DNA from: Whitmania pigra
Taxonomy: Eukaryota > Annelida > Clitellata > Hirudinida > Haemopidae
Direction: 5' to 3'
NCBI GenBank assembly: GCA_021613335.1
Contig: JAJTWR010000371.1
Span: forward strand, 622,001 to 686,000
Length of the DNA stretch: 64,000 nt
This document shows positions 1 to 25,146 of the stretch, piece by piece. Numbering within the stretch: position 1 is the stretch's first letter; the number at the start of each line of letters is the position of its first letter. Made by a program: the position numbers and the translations under genes. Under the pieces are notes generated by a model. It did not search any database. It was not told where the DNA came from and was given only the letters and a program-made list of their open reading frames with translations.

Positions 1-3000
1 TGCTGTTACTTGTTGCTAAATTAAATGTCCTACTATTTATATTTTCGAATCATGACTACAGAATATTATATTTTTATGTCTTATTATCGTTATTATTATT
101 ATTATTATGATTATTATTATTATCATTATTATTAATATTATTGTTATATGTTATTAATAATGTTGTCATCGTGCAACTCGGTTGCAAACATGTGCAGCAA
201 CAGGCTTCTGAAAACGTTTGATGAGGTGATGATGATGATAATGATGATGATTTATTATTTTCATGTGAACACTCTCATAGGCAATGTAAATGTTTACACT
301 TTGACCACTTTGACGGCCTGCGGTTGCCATGGCAGCCGGCAGCAGGTGGTTCTTTTTTTATGTATTTGTGCCAAGAATCCTGGGAAGCTGCATGTCGTTG
401 TCATTTGTTGCGACCGTTCTGACAATGACTACGACGGTTAAATGATATTTAGGTTCATCGTGGTTGTTTATTATTATTTTTGTATTATTATTGTTATTTT
501 TTATTATTATTATTATTATTTATCTCTAATATTGTTATTATTGCTGTTGCTATTGTCGTGGTTATTATCGTCTGGTATCATATCGCCATGCATGTGCCAA
601 TTATTGAACAAGCTCAACTTGATAGCAGGTGCCATACCGCCAATTCTACCAACCCTCCACCAACATCCCTTTTTCCACAATTTTGTCTCCCCGTGTTGGG
701 TCAAAGGATCAAGGGTACCCCGGACATTTTAGGGGCTGCTTCGTTGTTATTATTATTATTGTTGTTGTTATTATTATTATTGTTGTTATTATTATTGTTA
801 TTATTATTATTATTATTATTGTTGTTGTTGTTGTTGATGTTACTATTCAATGAGAATCATCAGATTTTATTCCTTCTCCTCCTGTTCCTTCTTTTACTTC
901 TCTCCATTGGAAGTGACTGACGTCATCTTCAGTGCTTTTCCCGCCAAATGGCCAAGTAGCAGCAGCAGCAGCATTCAGTTGCCTGCGTTTTGTTTTATCT
1001 TATTTTATTTATAGATATGTCCTATCATATTTTATTAATTTTGATTTTGCATCTTATTATGCCATTTTATGTCGCATATTATTTTATCATATTTTGTATT
1101 TTTTAGCACTTCTCCCGGCACGTTGTGTTCTCGTGTCGTTGCCGCTGTTGATTTTTTACGTCCCTTTGTTTTGGACCTCCCGTTTCGAATGGAGGCACTC
1201 GGATGCATTGATTGGCCGATGAATTGTTAAATGGAACTCTTGATTCATGATCGTCTCATTTCGTTCCAAGGAATTATTTACACCGTCCTCTGTATCATCA
1301 TCGTTGCCGTCGTCGTCACCATCACTTTCATCGTCATCATCATCATCATCATCTTTGTCATGTTTACCCCACTGAGTATGCACCTAAACCTTGATCCTAT
1401 GCAAAAAACAAATACTCGTGGTGATGATGATGATGATGCCATTCCATGATGTCGTAAAAATATATCAAATAAGGCCAAGTATGATGCAGTGTCAGTCGAG
1501 ATGGATGCTAGAGTATTACCCAAGTTCACGGTCACGGCAATGATGGTGATGATAATGATAATGCTGACAACGATGATGATGATCGTCTGTTGCTTATTAA
1601 ATGATTAATCTCGTTTTTTTCACATTTTCTGAAACTTTGTCCTACCTTCTACTCACGAATCTTTAAAAAACCCGTGCAGCTTTTTTGAGTCGCAGAGTCT
1701 TGTCATGCAGGAATGAATTCTTACGCTGTTCTTTCATTCATTCATTCAATCTATCTATCTATCATTCACAGTTCAACATGAATTCCGCAGTCTTAAGTCG
1801 CCCCCCCTCCAATAAGCTTCAACCTTTCTGCTGCCCTTCGGAGGCTACTTTGGTTTGCTCCAAGATCTGTTTGAACTCTGACATTCCCCTATTCATGATC
1901 ATCATCATCATCATCATCGCCACCACCAATTTTGGCAACGTGTTTGTGTTTACAATCTAATAATAATAATAACTCTAATTCAGTAGAGTGCATCATTCTC
2001 TTCCCAATAAGATGATTCAATTACCAGACTAACTACTTTTTATAAGTCAAGCAATGAATGTAACTTGATGGTGATGATGATCATGATCTGGCTGGTTATG
2101 AATATTGTTATTATTACTTATTTATTTATTATTATTATTATTTCTATGACTTTACTCTATACATTAGGACTTCTCGAACCATTTGAGGAATCGGCCTGAC
2201 CTGCATTTCTTGATTTTGATTGGGTGTTTTTTTTTTATTTCCGTTCGTTCTTATTTTAGAGTCGTATTTTCGTGCTGTTTTAAAACGTCCACTCACCTGT
2301 TTAATCTGTCTCACCTGTTTCAGTTCATATTCTTCTTGGCACATCACATTACATTACATTATCATTTGCCTGCTACAAGATTAACATTTTTCTGAATGAC
2401 CTCATTTCTAATCGCCTCCTCCCATTGGTGCACACGTTTGCCTATTCGCGATGATGATGATGATGATGATGACGATGATGACGATACCGAATGATGTACT
2501 ATTTATTGTTCTGCTGGTCTCTCATTATTAATGTGCAGTTCGGTTGCTGTTATTTTTTGTTATTAATGTTGTTGCTACTATAATTACTATTATCATCATT
2601 ATTATTATTGTTATTAAATTATCATTATTGTTGTTGTCGTTGCGTGTAACCAATTACGGCTAGCAGTCGCCTAAATGCGCGCTCGACTGATTGGCGCGTA
2701 CTTAATCGGCGTACGTGGGGCACTTGTTACTGCCCGCCTACGATTGCGGCGTCCCAGCGTGTGTACATAGCGTTACGTTTCACTGTTGGAGACTTCGTCA
2801 TTTTCTATTGTATTGTACCCTCCTTGTAATGTACACACAACATTCAATCAATTCAACCCACTACTACCGGCGTGTCAATCACTCATTCAACCAGCCAATC
2901 ATCGAGTCGGTAGTAGGCATCGATGATTCTTATTGGTTGTCGTCTGTCGATGATTCTTATTGGTTGTCGTCCGTCAATCAGTTGATTGGTAGACGTGGCT

Positions 3001-3128
3001 GGGTCTCTTATTGGACTTTTTTGTGTGTTTTTGTCGACGACAGCTACTTACGTTGTTATCGCTGATGTTGTTGTTGTTGTTGTTATTTTTGTACACCGAT
3101 GACGGCGATGCTGATGATCATGATGATG

Positions 3129-3202
<74 letters not shown>

Positions 3203-5465
3203 ATTATAACAATTATTATTATCGTTATCGTTGTTATCATGGTGATGATTATTGATGTTGTCAATCAATTGGTTGTGGATTGGTCTTTTCTTGTTGATAT
3301 GTTGTCGCATGTTTGTTTATCACTCTGCCCTCGTTATGATGTCATGTATCTCGATTTATTCGTTACATCGTAAGGAAGAAGATGATAATGATGATTGTTA
3401 TTTTTTGTTATTATTATTATTATTATTATTGTGGTGATGATGACGATCAAGACTACTACTGTGACCCGGACCTCTACTGCTCCTATTACACAATGTTAAC
3501 GATGACGATATCTAGCGCGCGCGTTTGAATATATTTATAATTATTATCGATGTTATTACTTTAATTACCACGACTATTATTATTATTTTTATTATTATTA
3601 TTATTATTATTATTTTCATTACTATTATTATTATTGTACATATATTCCGAACGAATTAAATATGATATGTCAAATAAAAACCTCTTTTCGATATTTTGTC
3701 TTAACATTTTTAGCCCAGAGATAACAGTGGAGCCTCGGAGTTGTTTGCGTACGTGGCGTGGCTATTTAGGGTCGGAGGTCAAAAGGTTATCGATATGGCA
3801 ATTACCAGGCTCGTGCGGAGTCCATGGTTCGAACCTTGCTGGGGGGGATGTAGTGATGGGCTGGGTGCACTTATTAACTCAAGTCTAAGGGATTTAATTA
3901 CATGATTTCTCTTCATGATTTAAAAGTGGCTGAAAGTAAAGTGTAGGCGTGTTGCCCCACAATTTCCAGGAGTGCATCTTGAATTTAATTTGCTAACAAT
4001 GCAATTTGAATGCCACACTGTCGTGGTGGATATTGCACTATTTTCAAATATTTTGAGTTTTGCAGTTGTCATCATCATGCGTCCGGCATTTGTAAGCCCC
4101 TTCCATTTTTTCTGTCAGCATTTGTCAGTGGATCGTCTCTAAAGATACAAATTGTACTTTTTTTCAATTTACGAAATGGAAGTTCTGTGGAAGCAACTGA
4201 AATTCTGAATTTTCCAGTCCCAGTCGCATCTGGGAATTTTCCATTATACGTGGGTGCTGTTTTAATGGCGCACGTTGTCTCTCTGTCTGTCTGTCTCTTC
4301 TGCATTCTCTTACTCTCTTTCTCTCTTTCTTACTCCTTCCAGTCTTACAGGATCAACCTGTTTACCAGGCCTGCAACGTCATAACAGCGCATAGACCAGC
4401 TTCGCGTTCAAAGAGACGGATCAATAGCCTGTTCCTCTGTACTTGTAGTATCCTCTTCGCTCTCACTTCTCTGTCACTATCTCTTCTTTTCCGTCCCTCC
4501 ATTTCAAGGTCTCTTGCGATGCCTTTTTGTCATTCAATCTTTTTGCCTTCCGTCTACCAGGTTTTCAGGCTGCTCAGTATTTTTTTTACATCCAGGTTGT
4601 GACGGCGGTCTCGCGTGACAGTCGACAAAAGCTATCATCACCATCGACGTCGCGATGGCAATCAGTGCTAATCCTTAAAGTATTAATCTTACTTTAAGTG
4701 CTTTCGTCATCCGGAGTTGTAACATTCAGTCCAAATCAAAGCATTACACTCAGCCCAATTATTTATGAAACAAGATCTCGAATCAGTTTCGTATCAATCA
4801 GTGATTGATTGAGTCATTAGACCAATATTGGCTGACCGATCAACCACTTAGACATTGTAGTCCACTTACTCCGCTAGAAAGCTATTAAGTGCGCGGATGT
4901 GGTCAGGATTTGAAGGCAGCAGTTGTAAATCAGCACTGGACTTGTTTCGCATCATAAACATTGCTTTGCTTGGGTTTTGCATTTATATTAGGAGTTATTT
5001 GAAGTTAAAAGATTGTTGTATCCTTTCTATTATATATTTCGGAGCTCTTCTTAGGAAAAAATATTTTTCTTAAACCCAGCAAATGATGCATTTTAAATTT
5101 AAAACTAAAATGATTTATTGAACGTAATAAATGCAATTTTCGGTAAGAAAATGAAACTGATAGTATAATAGTCACAACTCTAGTATTTAAAACTAAAATT
5201 AATAAAAAAGAGAATAATATCACATTTAATATTTGTTAAATAAGACCATCAGCAGAAGATGCTTACAACCTTCCGAACTACTCAGTCTGTTGCAATCGTG
5301 TTGTTGCAGCATCAGAATAAAACTTTAAAAGCATTAAATGCTAGAATTAGCTTACAATTCTCAAATGTATAAGTCTAGTTTGATGAAATTTAATTAGTCA
5401 AGCGTTAAAATTAATATTTCGAAACCACTCGCTAGATGTCTCGACCCTGTTTAGTAATTTTTAAT
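1..5465. other. Intergenic region, microsatellite-rich, no gene recognised
   Basis: No exon with conserved coding character was found on either strand. Open frames here read as homopolymeric runs of Ile, Leu, Asp or Asn and come from ATT/ATC/GAT repeats. Main tracts are a TTG/TTA mixture near 740-838, GAT runs near 2452-2480, (ATT)n at about 3130-3200, and further ATT near 3585-3640. A short duplicated segment and several CCAAT boxes occur at 2650-3015. The part nearest 5466 probably contains the 3' UTR of the minus-strand GRXCR1-like gene; a minus-strand AATAAA lies at about 5113-5118. Confidence 0.6.
2650..3014. promoter_or_regulatory. Cluster of seven CCAAT/ATTGG boxes with a local duplication
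   Basis: CCAAT or its complement ATTGG occurs at 2650-2654, 2690-2694, 2895-2899, 2932-2936, 2959-2963, 2985-2989 and 3010-3014. Part of the density comes from a tandem duplication of about 27 bp around 2920-2975 that contains the ATTGG core. CCAAT boxes are bound by NF-Y in animal promoters and often occur in series. No coding exon was recognised downstream on either strand, so a promoter role is only a possibility. Confidence 0.25.
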
Positions 5466-8105
5466 TCATTCGCCAGATGTCTGGTCTGAATTGCAGAGTC
5501 TACATCGGGCCAATCCGTTGTCATCGCATTTCGTGCACCTCAGGGCAAAAAATTCCTCCGTGAATGCGTTTGACCTTGACCTTTTACTGCCGTGACAGGT
5601 GTAGCAGGGCGTGTATCGGAAGCCCCCGCAACCTGGACACGTGATGTCGCCTTCTACTTTCTGAAAATGTAAAAGATGAATTTATTATTATTAAGAAATA
5701 AATATATAAATAAACTTTAGTCATAAAATAATATTATTATTATTATTGTAATGTTGCTGTTTTACTGAAATTATTTTAAAATATCGCCTAAAAATTATGT
5801 CTAACTGGAAATTCTTTGAAAATTTTCTTTAATACTCCTGTCTCGTTCAGTTTGAACACCTCTTCATAGCCCTGTTTAAAAATGTTTTCCAAGAAATTAC
5901 TTTGAGAATCGGTCGGTATTTGTAACCATTAATTATAAAGTTTTTAACATTACAATGATTCAAACACTAGTATTGCACTAACGATTACCACAACAAAGGA
6001 CGATTAGAAACTCTAATTAATCAAACAGTACGACATACTCCAAGATCGAAATCTTCGACGAAAACTCTCGGTAATTTCATCAGCAACTCTTCGTACGCGA
6101 CCTTGCTGTAGTCGCTACCACTCGAACGATGGCCGCTACCACACTTGCTGCTGTCGTCGGAGTTTGGTTTGCCTTCAGAATTCGACATCAGTCGTTCAAT
6201 CCTGAATCTTTGAATCAAGTCTTTGGCATTGTCGTCAGAAATGTACACGTCACGTTCCTCGAAATAGACCCTGTGGTTTTGGAGGATCTTTTTGACGTCA
6301 GAGCATCTGTCCCTGGTAATCCTTATGACGGACATGCTGGTTGTAAAGAGGATTATCTTGCCCTTCGATTGTTCCAGTAGGTTCTAAGAAGCATAAGTTG
6401 TTGATAAATTGTTAATATTAATGAGAATGAGTCTCATCCATTTATTCAATACTGTTGCTGTTATTATTAATGTTATTGCTGTAAGTTACATCGGGATTGT
6501 AATAATATGTCCATAAATATTTTAATAACTTCATAAATATTACAATGAGCCCATGAATATTATAATAAGTCCATAAATATAATGTGACTTAATAATTGTA
6601 AAAACCCTTCATTTATCACCATATATTTCACTAGAATGCATATTAATTTATTTGATTTTACCACACAAAAGATTTAAAGAAAGTGTATGCTTGGGAGCGG
6701 TCTCGTATACAAGACTTTATCAAGACATCGTCAAGACCACATCGAGATCTCCATGACGACAGCTTAGTTACTTAAGTACCTCCCTTAACATGTAGTTATG
6801 TAAAGGACGTTAATCTACAACTATTAATCTATCATCTATATTAATTTATTTTAATCTATATTACTAGTACTAGTATTGCTCTTATTACTACAAGGTTTAA
6901 ACTTTTTTTTTATATTTTAGTGCAAGAATATTAAATTCAGAATTATATGAGAATTCATATTCAAGAAAATTCAAATCATATTCAAATAAATTGAATTCAT
7001 ATTCGATTTCGATCAATACGTTGCACGTGACAAACACCTGTTTGCAAAAATATCTATTACGAAGGTGCTTCACTGCTACCGGTTACAGTGCTGTTACTAA
7101 TATTTGTAATAGCCGTAATGCATTAATTATGTTAATTATGTTAATTTGTACGTCAATCATCAAACCTTCATGAATTGGCTTTCCTCCTTATTGACGAACG
7201 TTGAAATTCCAGACTTAACGAGGTTCCTGATTCCTCTGAAGGAGCCATTTCGACCTTCTATGGTTTCCTGCTTCTTCCTCTTGAAGTACTCGTGATCGTC
7301 ATCATCACCAGCAGCATCATCATAATCATAATCATGATCGTTTTCAACCTCTTCAACTTCTTTTCCATCTTTGAACGATTTGGATTTGCGGTTGTTGCTG
7401 GGTTTGATTGAAAAGTTGTTCGAAGCTGCGTTGAGTTGAAACTTTCCGATTGTTGCCGAATGTTTTGGCCTGACGTGATAGGCTGCTTGATCGTCCGTGA
7501 TTGGCGGCGGCGATGGGGTCAAAGGGTGCTGACCTTTAACCTCGGTATTTAAATCGATATTGTCCAGTACTGGGTCGACATCGTTGCTATTGACGCGAGT
7601 GTCACTTTCTTCGAGAGCTGAACTTTCTTCAGCAGTCGTTCCACGTCGTTGATCACGAAAGCTTCCAATTCTTTCCAGTTCAGTTTCATGAGCATCAGTT
7701 TGAACTTTTTCAACTTTTTCAACGTCAAAAGTTTGGAAAAGAAGTGCTTTAGAATCCTGATTCGACGATGCGACAGCGTTTGTACCGGAGTGGATAATAT
7801 CCTCACTTCTATCTTTATTCATGTCCTCGGCATTTGTTATCGCTATCGTGTCGTTCTTGATGATGATCCTGGAGATGCAGTTGCTCTGCAGGTAGACGTT
7901 GGAATCGGCTTTGAAGTTTTCATCACCTGGAAGGAAGTTCTTGTCGTCACGGTTGGATGGTTTGTTGCTCGTGAAAGACGAACCGACGTAAAGCCTTGTT
8001 GCTTTGATGTTTCCTTCGTCCTTCGTCTCCGCGTTGTCAAGGCAACTACTTTTGAACTGAAGATTTTCTAAGTCTCTTTGACACTCTTCGTCGATGTTTG
8101 TGGTC

Positions 8106-8140
<35 letters not shown>

Positions 8141-9616
8141 ATTGTTGTTGTTGTTGATGTTGTTGTTGTCCTCAACATCTTCTTGGAACTCACTTGGAAC
8201 TATAACGGGGTTGTCGACAATTTCTGTGATGGAAAATGTATTGGTGATCTGTATGGTCGTTGTGGTTGGTGCGGTGATGGCGTCTGTTTCGTCAGGGTAG
8301 GATATTCGGGGTTCAGTGAGTGGCACTGATTCAAGTCGAGGGTTTCTGAAGTCTTCAGATGAGTCAGGCAGAGATTCTGAGAAAGTTTTTGTCGAAGTTA
8401 CAGGTTCCTTCTCAGATGAGGACGATGAAATGCTGCTGATCGTTGCAACCGATCTCTGCTTCTTATTCGCCGATTCCAGTTCTAAGTCGACTAAAGCGGC
8501 TGTGAAATCTATCACTGGTTCGCTAGCCGAGAGATTTGTGGTCAGTGTCGCTACGGCATTTAAAGCTGAAGCAGTAGGTGCAGTTGTTGTTGTTGTTGTC
8601 GCTGTGGATGATGATGATGATGATGATGATTGTGGGAAGTCCCCCTTAATCATCACTGGGGCAGCAGACTTCGGTGCCAACCTTCGCAGCTGCCTGAGAG
8701 ATTTTATTTCCATTTGTCCTGCGTTTGAGGAAGATGACAAACTGAAACTGCTCTGAGAAACTGAAAGTGCTTCCGGAGTTGTAATGATGTCGTTGTTGCT
8801 GTTGCTGTCGCTGTTGTTGTTGCTGTTGTTGTTGTTATTGTTGTTGTTATTGTTGTTGTTGCTGTTGTTGCCACTGTCTTCGGTTGGCGTGTTAACGAGC
8901 ACCGGTGAACGATTTGAGGATGAAGGTTGTGTGGATTTCAAACCTTGGCTGGAGTTCATGATGTCATCGATGTTTGTGGGACCAGGAGTTGGAGACGATT
9001 TAATCGGTTCTTGTTGTTGTTGTTGTTGTTGATGTTGATGTTGTTGTTGTTTGGAGTTCATGTTGTTGTTGATGATGTTGTTCTGAGTCGTTTCCTGTTT
9101 GCGTTGTTGTTGTTGGTGGTTATCGAAACTACGTCGTTGTTGAGAGTTGCTGCTGCTGGCAACTTTATCGGGAACATCACCAGCTTTCGATTTTGTCTGA
9201 CTGCAGATGTCGATGCTCGATTGGACAAGTGTGCAGCCGTTGGAAGAAATCTTTTTTTGGGTCGTTCCGGCGAAATCGCTGGAAGTTCTTCTGACAGGCG
9301 TTCCCTGCTCGAACACCGGACAAATCCTCTGCTTTCGAGTTGCTTCAGGAGGAGTCGAATCAGGCGAAGGAGCGACCGAAAAACGATTCAGAGATGAGTT
9401 CGAAGATCGAGCAGACGATCCGTCGTGTATTTGGCTCATGGCGGACAACCTTCTCAGTTCTTTCTTCCTGCTCAGAGTTTCCCCACTACCGCTGGAGTAG
9501 CCGGAACTCGCGCTGCTCGTGTAGCTCATGCGGTTGGAGCTGCTGCCGCCGTTGCTGCTAACGACGGAGTCGCGATCGACGCCAGCTAAGTCGTACTTTT
9601 TCTTGCGAAAAAACAT
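5466..9616 (-). CDS. GRXCR1-like: GRXCR1-like glutaredoxin-domain cysteine-rich protein (4 coding exons, ~1018 aa)
   Basis: Coding exons, in transcript order, are 7166-9616, 6039-6383, 5806-5871 and 5466-5660; all introns are GT-AG and phase 0. Residues about 825-950 form a glutaredoxin-like fold: KIILFTTS, then RDRCSDVKK with a single Cys (844) instead of the redox CxxC, then LPRVFVEDFDLGGYEEVFKL. The C-terminus has four zinc-type pairs: C962/C965, C973/C976, C996/C999 and C1007/C1010. Vertebrate GRXCR1 (about 290 aa) acts at actin-based hair-cell stereocilia. The order Grx then four CxxC pairs matches that family. Unusual here is the ~810-aa N-terminal extension, rich in Ser, Asn and Gln with homopolymer runs. 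The start MFFRKKKYDL is the first ATG of the open frame. A good donor at 9923/9922 (AAG then GTGAGT) and an acceptor at 9631-9630 suggest a non-coding first exon. Family assignment is firm; the biochemical role is inferred. Confidence 0.9.
8096..9060 (-). repeat. Trinucleotide repeats inside the GRXCR1-like coding exon (Asn/Gln/Ser runs)
   Basis: On the coding strand, AAC/AAT and CAA/CAG runs encode Gln-rich residues ~185-203 (9006-9060), an Asn-rich block ~247-279 (8780-8875) and a second Asn block ~482-507 (8096-8170). Shorter Ser and Thr runs lie between 8570 and 8640. Frame is kept throughout, so the repeats have changed in whole codons. They lie in the non-conserved extension, away from the glutaredoxin fold. 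Confidence 0.85.
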
Positions 9617-9923
9617 CTCCTTATATCAGCTAAGTAACAGCTGTCGGATGACAAAGAATTGTTTCAATGAAAATATCTGCATGCAGCTTTTTGCGGCCTT
9701 TCTTAATGTTATTCGTGGTTTTACTGTTATTATTGAAACCACTACTACTTGAAATGGATATTACAATAACTTATTATATTGTAATAACTTATTATAATTA
9801 TGATACTGATAATAGTGTAATTACTGGTAATATTAGTATTGAATCCGAATTTAGGTTACCATTGATGCCAAACAATGTACAGAAGTAAATGATTCATTAA
9901 ACCAACAACAGCAACAACTCACC

Positions 9924-12900
9924 TTCCTCAGAGCATCAGCAAACGACAATTCAATCAATCACAATTAATTCAATCAGCAGATTTCAATCGCTGATAGAAA
10001 TATCGATTCGTTCACTTTTAAACCTTTAAACACCAACCCAAGCTTTTGAAACCTTAAAAGTCAAACATTTGTTAAAACTTAAAACCAAAACTGGGCTAGG
10101 CCTGCTTATGGGATGGGCCAACTGTAATCACGTGCGTTGCGTTATTGTTGTTATTGTTGTAATTGTTGTTATTATTATTACTATTATCATTATTACGTCA
10201 CAAATATAATAATGATAACAATGTTAGCGTTACCTTTCGTCTACTGGTTTTGCCTGTTTAGTTTATCATGCAGTTGCGTTGTGAATGAGAAGGCGCGTTT
10301 AAAACCGAATTAATGACACACGGATGGACGGGTGAATGAATGAATGAATGAATGATGAATGAATGAATGAATGAATGAATGAATGAATGAATGAATGAAT
10401 GAATGAATGAATGAATGAATGATGAATGAATGAATGAATGAATGAATGAATGAATGAATGAATGAATGAATGAATGAATGAATGAATGAATGAATGAATG
10501 AATGAATTGTTTCAATGGACGGATAAATAAAGGATAGGAAAAAAAGATAAAGTGCAATTTATAAGCTCGACCTTTAAACAAATAGCAAGCATCCCGGTTA
10601 AAAATCACGAGAGATAATGAGCTGTTTTAAATTCGGCCATTCACATGCAAACAATGTATGGAATCTTTCAAACATTTTCAAGCTTAAATGCACGTAGGTA
10701 TGATTATTTTCGACAACTGAAGCATTTCAAAAAAATATCAATGGCTTATGACTTAATGAGGAATGATCGTTATCATGACATTTTAAAATGTTTGGAAAGC
10801 TTGTTAAGATCAACGCTTTGCTCGGAACGTTGGCAAATGTAGACACGTTGAAGACTTAGATAAAGAGAATCAGTCTTCGAGTAAATTTTAAATTCAAATC
10901 CAATCCGTCTCGCTTCAACGACTCACCACCCATCATCATTCACCACCTGAACGACTTGCGTGATAATTGAAACATTCACTACAGGTGCGATTATTTGTAA
11001 TAGTTATAGACATTCAGTGATCGCTCAAACAAATGGTTAGAATTTCATTAAATTTAATTAAAGTCACTTTTAAATATTACGAGATAAAAGAAAATCAATT
11101 TTGGCCTCGTCATAGTGAACAATTGTTTAATTGCTAGAGTCATTGATTATAGGATACTTCTAACAGTGTGAGAATCAATGCATTTCATTATTAATTTAAT
11201 TTAGAATTCAACCAACATATTCAGACTCCCACTAACGTCAATAAAAGTATTTGGGTAAAACTCAAAATTATGTTAATGTGCTCAAAAGTGAATGACATGA
11301 TAAGTCTATTTGCTTGACCTACATTTGCAATGAGTTTTCATTTGTTCGACGCGTTGTTGCAATTAATTAATTAATGCAAATTATTTAATGATTTTATGCT
11401 AAATATTTTTATATTAAATATTATTTATTTGTTTATTTATCTCCTCTGCAACCAAAACATAAATAAAAGAATTAGCTGCGTTTTATTTAAACCGCTTGCA
11501 TTTAACTGTTATCTAGCGAATAGAATGAAAACCCAATTTAAAACCCCGACATCTAGCGAATTAGAAATTAAAGTTACTAACTAGCTTCGACGCGCAGGCC
11601 GTCTAACTTCTTAAATAAAATTAATATTTTATTAACGTCTGTTGCATATCCCGCGTTGCCACCTTGAAATGCGCAGCCTTGACCATTAGGCCATGCGGGT
11701 GCACGTCTAACCTCTTCTTGCCAAGGATGTCATTTCAACTTTTTCCAAATGGGGGAGAGAATGGAATTCTCTCACAACACGAATCGAACCTCCGACCGCC
11801 GAATTACCATTTCTGCTTCCTGCTTTCAAAAAAGGCTTTTTCGCTTTCAATTGAATTATGTTTGCGAACACATCGAATTGTTAATGATGTTAATTAATGT
11901 TATGTTGTTTGCTCAGCAATTTATTTTACTTTGTTACAAAATGTCATCGTCGAGTTGTATTTGTATCCTTGTTTATATTTATTAAAATTAAAGACAAAAT
12001 GCACTATAATTAAATAAAACGTTTGACGAGACGCATTTATTCGCGAAAATGTGATTTCTACGAACATTTCTTGTCGACGACATAATTTCAAACACGTGAT
12101 CATTACGCGAGCGTACAACAACACATTCAAACATAAATCGAGGATGGATGCAGCTCCTTCGTCTTAAAATAAATATAATAATATAACTTAATCAATAAAT
12201 TTGTTATTTTACGAACAATACAAGTTAAAAGATAAAGCAACGACCTAAATTAATAATAATAATGACGATGATGATGATAATACTATTAATATTACAATAA
12301 CAATGCTTATATTGTGCATGGTAGTAGAGATATGACTTATCATAAACACGTTTATGGTTACAAAACTGATAAAGTAGAATGATGATGATGATGATAAGTA
12401 ACATATTGCACAAACTTGCAACATTGGATTCACAAGTTATGTGATGTGATGATATGTTGCCATTTCAGAATTCCAGTGAAACAAAGAAACACAACAAAAC
12501 TGTTGTTTCAGAGTTGCTTGTGAAAATTTAAGTCCAGTCGACATTGTCCATGTTAATTTTGAGTCTATTCTAAGGTGTCATTATTGGACGTTAACGGTTA
12601 ATGCGATAAAAAAAACTATCTTAAAAAAAATCACAAAATATTCGCATTAAAAATATATGCAAATCACCACAAAAGGTTGTAAAAGATATAAGTAGTAGCA
12701 TTCGATAAAATTTCTCCGTGACCAGCAGAAAAACAGAAATCTTTCTTCAATCAGAACTCCATTATCCCTTCTCCGCCACCTCATGTGAACTCTTTGAACC
12801 TTCTCCTGACCTTTATTATAATTATTATTTTATATTACTAGTTCAGAGAGTGCACCCGCTAAACGAACTCAACCGTTTGACGCATTATTAAGTCTATCAC

Positions 12901-13103
12901 GTGTGTTTGTTGACACGCTGGATGGAAGACATGGCAACCAGCAAAGAAATTGAGTCGGACATCACAGGTGCTCGTAACACGACCAAGACGGAACTGCGAA
13001 TGATATCTGACGTACAAGTATAAATATGGTCTCGTAATATCCTACTGTGGGTCAATCGATGCCCAGCCATTTCTGGACTCCTGAAAGTAGACTAGGCACT
13101 GAA
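9924..13103. other. Intergenic region between GRXCR1-like and SUGCT-like genes
   Basis: No exon was recognised. The region holds the (GAAT)n tract at 10333-10506 and short ATT/ATC repeats near 10141-10200 and 12249-12285. A tRNA-like fragment near 11640-11800 is too degenerate to call. A minus-strand AATAAA at about 12812-12817 lies roughly 290 nt past the SUGCT-like stop and is a plausible poly(A) signal. Confidence 0.5.
10333..10506. repeat. (GAAT)n tetranucleotide microsatellite
   Basis: About 43 units of GAAT/TGAA, with two one-base slips (near 10353 and 10421) that change phase. The long reading frame through it, a Phe-Ile-His-Ser repeat on the minus strand, is a by-product of a 4-bp repeat read in threes and is not a gene. 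Confidence 0.95.

Positions 13104-25146
<12,043 letters not shown>

Noticed and set aside
7649..9561. Plus-strand frames rich in Val, Leu and Cys
   Set aside because: Antisense of the Asn/Gln/Ser repeats in the GRXCR1-like exon.
10258..10608. Array of regularly spaced short repeats (CRISPR-like at a glance)
   Set aside because: It is a contiguous (GAAT)n microsatellite without spacers, in a eukaryotic genome.
11640..11800. Possible tRNA gene on the minus strand (ATGGCCTAATGGTCAAGGC and GGTTCGATTCG)
   Set aside because: The B-box-like part lies upstream of the A-box-like part on that strand and no cloverleaf can be drawn; at best a scrambled SINE remnant.
12225..12433. Hydrophobic short frames that look like membrane peptides
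   Set aside because: Derived from ATT/ATC repeat stretches; no start context or conservation visible.
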